Position numbers and translations under genes: made by a program. Shown in pieces: positions 5,319-7,045 of a DNA stretch of 7,045 nt. Origin of the DNA: Candidatus Zhuqueibacterota bacterium (GTDB taxonomy: Bacteria; Zhuqueibacterota; Zhuqueibacteria; Oceanimicrobiales; Oceanimicrobiaceae). Each line of letters opens with the position of its first letter. Positions within the stretch are counted from its first letter, which is position 1. The notes beneath the pieces were generated by a model. It did no database searches. It worked only from the letters and a program-made list of their open reading frames with translations, and was not told the DNA's origin. The stretch spans positions 1 to 7,045 of the forward strand of contig JAABYK010000480.1 of the NCBI GenBank assembly GCA_011775825.1. Reading direction: 5' to 3'.

Positions 5319-7045
5319 GTGCGATTTACAAGACCAAAAGTCCTCGGGGTTCTTCCATTCATCGTGGTCTCTTTGATCCCCATTTTCGCCCTCGCCCAGG
5401 AGCTTTTCTTACTGGATGTGCCGGATTCACTGCGTCTGAAGGTCGTTTACCCGGCGGACGGCGATACCGTTAGTTTTGACCGTGTCAGATATGCCGGCTC
5501 CGCTTTGCCCTCAGCGAAAGTATGGGTTCAAGGCTCGGAAACCCGGGTGTATCCTTCCGGGGCCTTTGTCGGGTTGGTGGATTTAGAACCAGGGGTTAAC
5601 ATCTTATCGTTTACAGTGCGTGACAGTTTAGGCGTTTTGAGTGATTCCTTGCGTATGTTCCGCACGCCTGGTAGAAGATCGCTTCCTGAGCGTCCAACGT
5701 CTGTTAACACATCGGAAGTGCGACCCAGGGAGGATGTCCACATTTCTCCCGGTGATGTACTTGAGGTTGAGTTTCATGCCAGTCCGGCTGGACGCGCCTC
5801 GTTTTCCATCGATAAGATTGTCGAAGATTTTCATATGGAAGAAGCATCGCCTGCCAATGCCGGTGGATTGCAAGGCATTTACCGGGGAAGTGTCATCATT
5901 CCTCCTCGAAAAGAATACAGTCCCAAACCTGTGGAGTTCAAATTCAGAGGTAAAGATGGCCGAGAGCTAAAATTCAAATCGGATGGGAAGGTTCACGTAC
6001 TTTCCGAACTTTTTCCGCTTGTTGCGGTAACCACCGATTCCCTGACTGTGGTGCGCACCGAACCCGGTGGTGAAATCTGGATGGAACTTCCCGTCGGTAT
6101 TAAAATGCAGATTACCGGTGAAAGAGAGGGATTGAAGATGGTTAAGCTCGCGGAGGATGTCGTCGGCTACGTTGCTTCCAATAGTCTCAGAATGCTGCCG
6201 GTGGGTTCACCCCTTCCGCAGGCGTCCATTGGTGCGATTGGTGCGCTGCAGGACGCCAACTGGGTTCAGCTTCGCATCAACATTTCCAAAAAAATACCCT
6301 TTCGAATTCAGCAATTTGTGGAGCCGGCTGCTCTGGAGGTGGTTTTTTATCGGGCCCGTCAGGCGCCGCAATGGATTATGTACCCCGAAGATGACGAAAC
6401 TGTTGGAACCATACAGTGGCGACAGGAAAGCGCTAGCGAGATTGTGCTCCGTGTTGAACTCAATCAAGAACAGCAATGGGGGTTTCACGGTCGATATGTT
6501 GGCAGGCAGTTTCGACTGTATATTCGCAGGGCGCCCAGATTCTCAAACCTGGCGGATTCACTCTTGAATGGGTTGACCATCGTCGTGGACGCCGGTCATG
6601 GTGGAGAATTTGAAGGGGCCGTCAGCGCGACTGGCCTCCTCGAGAAAGATGTCAATTTGAAGTTTGCAAATCACGTAGCCACTTTGCTGGAAGCCGAGGG
6701 CGCAAATGTTGTCCGGACACGAATGCAGGACACGACCGTGACGCTGCAAAAAAGGCTTGCAATCGCGCGAGATACTAATTCGCACATTTTTGTTTCGTTA
6801 CACAACAATTCAATCAGCCCGGCTACCAATCCTGTGCGTCCGCGAGGCACCAGCACGTACTACACCGTACCCCAATCGGCAGCCATCGCCCGCAAGGTTT
6901 ACCAGCGACTGCTGACTTTGGGTGTGCAGCCATTTGGCAGGGTCGTATCGACCTATTTTGTGACGCGGCAAACGAGTTTGCTTTCGTTCCTGGTGGAAGG
7001 ATTGTTTATGACGCATCCGGAAGATGAAATGCTGTTGATGGACGA
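5319..7045 (+). CDS. Exported N-acetylmuramoyl-L-alanine amidase (Amidase_3), 3' end beyond the window
   Basis: The frame is open from just after a stop at 5280-5282 to the right edge, giving at least 575 residues. Residues 7-26 form a signal peptide ending in A-L-A before Gln27, indicating export to the periplasm. An Ig-like beta region (about 40-105, starting YPADGDTV) follows, then a less clear region, an SH3-like stretch (about 237-295, DSLTVVRTEPGGE), and a beta-rich AMIN-like part (about 316-405) that may guide binding to peptidoglycan. The catalytic Amidase_3 domain starts near 420. Zinc ligands are His427 in VDAGHGG, Glu442 in LLEKDVNL and His495 in SLHNNS, and the catalytic Glu is 560 in FLVEGLF, all present. 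It should cut the lactyl-amide bond between MurNAc and L-Ala, as AmiA/B/C do in cell separation. The start is uncertain: GTG 5319 gives a normal-length signal peptide with a weak GGA upstream, while TTG 5301 adds six residues behind AGGT. Confidence 0.9.
   Translation, partial: MRFTRPKVLGVLPFIVVSLIPIFALAQELFLLDVPDSLRLKVVYPADGDTVSFDRVRYAGSALPSAKVWVQGSETRVYPSGAFVGLVDLEPGVNILSFTVRDSLGVLSDSLRMFRTPGRRSLPERPTSVNTSEVRPREDVHISPGDVLEVEFHASPAGRASFSIDKIVEDFHMEEASPANAGGLQGIYRGSVIIPPRKEYSPKPVEFKFRGKDGRELKFKSDGKVHVLSELFPLVAVTTDSLTVVRTEPGGEIWMELPVGIKMQITGEREGLKMVKLAEDVVGYVASNSLRMLPVGSPLPQASIGAIGALQDANWVQLRINISKKIPFRIQQFVEPAALEVVFYRARQAPQWIMYPEDDETVGTIQWRQESASEIVLRVELNQEQQWGFHGRYVGRQFRLYIRRAPRFSNLADSLLNGLTIVVDAGHGGEFEGAVSATGLLEKDVNLKFANHVATLLEAEGANVVRTRMQDTTVTLQKRLAIARDTNSHIFVSLHNNSISPATNPVRPRGTSTYYTVPQSAAIARKVYQRLLTLGVQPFGRVVSTYFVTRQTSLLSFLVEGLFMTHPEDEMLLMD

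Noticed and set aside
5234..5473. Plus-strand 79-codon frame before and into the amidase
   Set aside because: It overlaps the amidase signal peptide in another frame, starts with TTG at the terminator T-run without a ribosome binding site, and becomes Arg/Pro/Gly-rich as shadow frames do.
5528..7016. Multiple minus-strand and alternate-frame ORFs under the amidase
   Set aside because: The amidase frame is continuously open for over 1,700 bases with all catalytic residues, so these are overlaps by chance.
1..7045. CRISPR array, insertion sequence, prophage or defence island
   Set aside because: No regularly spaced repeats, transposase, integrase, terminal inverted repeats or nuclease/toxin-antitoxin genes are seen; most genes are ordinary housekeeping or envelope functions.

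Overview
This window looks like ordinary chromosomal sequence from a Gram-negative-type bacterium. Genes are tightly spaced and Shine-Dalgarno sites are clear. GTG and TTG starts are used as well as ATG, and there is a factor-independent terminator and an exported peptidoglycan amidase. The protein styles (RsbV-like STAS protein, GT2 glycosyltransferase, amidase with Ig-like, SH3-like and AMIN-like N-terminal regions) would fit the Calditrichota/KSB1/FCB-type lineages, but that placement is an impression and not a proof. I see no rRNA, tRNA, insertion sequence, CRISPR array, integrase or phage gene.

Layout, left to right. (1) Positions 2-1364 hold a tight plus-strand cluster: the C-terminal end of an M24 (Xaa-Pro aminopeptidase-type) peptidase, a GT2 glycosyltransferase overlapping it by 11 bp, and an 18-bp gap to a stand-alone STAS anti-sigma-factor antagonist. 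(2) After a 274-bp gap comes a TTG-started 12-helix MFS transporter (1639-2841), probably transcribed alone and followed by a weak terminator. (3) A HAD-family phosphatase (2965-3654) and an aldo/keto reductase (3656-4588) are separated by one base and form an operon that ends in a strong A/T-flanked hairpin at 4594-4628. (4) Positions 4629-5318 are AT-richer and have no intact plus-strand gene. On the minus strand, a signal-peptide-like ORF starting at 5036 runs into a second open frame ending at 4673. One extra base near 4817-4825 would account for the break. The combined reading converges on the same bidirectional terminator used by the aldo/keto reductase. On the plus strand the gap holds an apparent orphan transcription unit: a promoter-like pair at 5079-5107 and an intrinsic terminator at 5202-5235. 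(5) A fresh promoter-like pair (5234-5262) begins inside that terminator's T-run. It leads into a long exported N-acetylmuramoyl-L-alanine amidase that is still open at the window's right edge.

Functionally, the left cluster joins sugar transfer to a regulatory STAS switch. The middle holds small-molecule transport and metabolism (MFS, phosphatase, NADPH-type reductase). The right end is cell-wall remodelling. I find no convincing new defence or mobile system. The least explained parts are the 4629-5318 intergenic stretch (broken minus-strand gene plus orphan plus-strand transcript) and the stand-alone STAS gene behind a glycosyltransferase.
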